Source of the DNA: G965197405 sp965197405 | Lineage (GTDB): Bacteria; Chloroflexota; Dehalococcoidia; Lucifugimonadales; JAGWBF01 | Assembly (NCBI GenBank): GCA_965197405.1 | Contig: OZ240206.1 | Location: 2,418,001 to 2,482,000, forward strand | Reading direction: 5' to 3' | Length of the DNA stretch: 64,000 bases | Part shown: positions 63,005 to 64,000 of the stretch, piece after piece | Numbering within the stretch: position 1 is the stretch's first letter | Layout of the letters: every line of letters starts with the position of its first letter | Program-made: the position numbers and the translations under genes | Notes under the pieces: model-generated | Seen by the model: only the letters and a program-made list of their open reading frames with translations | The model's database searches: none | What the model was told of the DNA's origin: nothing

Positions 63005-64000
63005 CAGGACGATTGCAAAGTCAAAATAGCTGGCCGGACAATCGAGCGATAGTCTGATCCGGGCTAAAAGCGCAACTCTTGGCGCGTAAGGGCATGGACA
63101 TCTTGGCTGGAAACCACCCTTCCAGGCGCAGGGCGTTCAAACTGGCATTCACCAGAGTGGCAAAGACCTCTCCCAGCCCCGGACGGCGCAGCGTGTGCCG
63201 ATCTTCATCCCAGCTACGGTCTTTCACATGGTGCAGGCTATTCTCAACGCTCCAGTGGTTTCGGAACAGCCGGAGCAGTCCGTCTGGGGTGCATCCTCTG
63301 GAAGGTAGACTGGTCAGCAGATACCACCGCTCCTTGGATACTTCACCAGTGGCTATCTCTACGCTCACTTTTTCCACCATTGCCCCCTGCTGTGCCCCAG
63401 GAAACCCCAGTTCCTCCCGGATGTAGTCGGCTAGTACAGTGCTGGCCCAAAGCCTCCGGGTCTCGATTTTGCCCCCCCTTTGTCCACAGTCTGCGCTTGC
63501 GGTTCCCCCAGTTGGTCCTCTGAAAACCCGTCCGCCAGGGCGGCCAGGACCGTAGGCCGGTTCCCTTTGACCCGCACCAGGTAGTCCCGTCCATAGCTCA
63601 CGATGGCCTGGCAAAGGTCCCGCTCTGCATACAGGGCGTCCATAGTGAGCAGTTGCAAGCTGGGATAATGCTCAAACAACTGGGCCAGTTGGGTCCGCAA
63701 CACTGCCGGTTCGTACCGCTTCTCCGTCATCGGCCACTGGGCCAGGCACAGCTTCAAGTCATGGGCCAGGACGTTTACCATCCCCAGAGGATTCCCGGCG
63801 GCATCTTCGGACTGTCTAGCCCACTTCCCATCCACTGCGGCATTCATCGGTTGGTCTGGCGCTACCCTCTCCATCCAGCCAATCAAGGCTCCTTGTAGTT
63901 GCCCAAAAGAGACCCCGGCCAAGGTGCGGGAAATCGTGGTAGCGTGGGGAGGCCGGTCCTGAACAAAGCCCAAGGGTTCCTTCAATCTGGGCCAGTGTTT
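63005..64000 (-). mobile_element. ISAs1-like element G, running off the window
   Basis: Its terminus CAGGACGATTGCAAAGTC (63005-63022) is identical over 18 bases to the left end of the MITE at 29852. The other end lies beyond the window. Confidence 0.75.
63021..64000 (-). pseudogene. ISAs1-like transposase, frameshifted, 5' partial
   Basis: From the window edge: HWPRLKEPLGFVQDRPPHAT, AAVDGKWARQSEDAAG, LLTMDALYAERDLC, YLVRVKGNRPTVLAAL, then at a run of G (about 63470-63477) the frame shifts to KIETRRLWASTVLADYIREE, SKERWYLLTSLPSRG, LFRNHWSVENSLHHVKDRSW and a stop at 63021. The DDE residues are recognisable. The G-run shift could be slippage or a mutation. Confidence 0.75.

Overview
This is a GC-rich bacterial window (no spliced genes; Shine-Dalgarno sites in front of most starts), dominated by accessory DNA. 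The mix of a surface protein with GLUG repeats, Thr/Pro-linker lipoproteins, a molybdenum hydroxylase, a Liv-type ABC transporter and abundant IS630, ISAs1, IS5 and IS982-like elements suggests an environmental Chloroflexota-type genome (SAR202 or Dehalococcoidia-like). That placement is inference from gene content; there is no rRNA or phylogenetic marker here.

Layout. 0-14 kb is an integrated-element module: four small tandem helix-turn-helix genes, an IS630 copy, a leftward block (DUF3800-like protein, replication-relaxation winged-helix protein, conjugative DNA-translocation ATPase split by one in-frame TGA), a perfect 48-bp palindrome, and a protein carrying four successive helix-turn-helix domains. 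14-18.2 kb holds a compact ubiquitin-like conjugation operon, Ubl-E2-JAB-E1, preceded by an HTH plus ImmA/IrrE metallopeptidase regulator and a divergent 43-residue basic protein. 18.3-24.4 kb holds a giant single-chain nuclease-helicase-methyltransferase with a zinc-ribbon partner and a DUF7689-type protein. 24.6-29.7 kb is a two-gene operon of kinase-helicase fusion and PLD nuclease matching Mokosh type I. 30.6-31.4 kb has a dCTP deaminase/dUTPase-fold protein with a frameshifted membrane tail. Together 14-31 kb is a defence island.

31.7-42.5 kb is a graveyard: an ISAs1 nested in an ISAs1, three abutting IS630 elements, an IS5 inside a SIR2-like gene, and a decayed type I restriction gene (hsdR) carrying toxin-antitoxin pieces, followed by a YgjP-like metallopeptidase and an AlbA_2 fragment. 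42.6-52.5 kb encodes a lipoprotein and a 2787-residue surface adhesin. 52.5-62.9 kb is more ordinary chromosome: livF-livG-livM (livH absent), a ruined IS982-like element, tRNA-Asn, a molybdenum hydroxylase large subunit, a Ca2+/Na+ exchanger, an HtrA-type protease and tRNA-Thr. The window ends inside another ISAs1-like element.

Two repeat systems stand out. A 133-bp MITE at 29852-29984 has the same 18-bp terminus as the ISAs1-like element at the right edge and a perfect 10-bp target duplication. A 23-24-bp palindromic insert ending GGCAGGCT (GGCAGGCC in one copy) has entered transposase genes at four independent C/CT sites and is the cause of several of their frameshifts.
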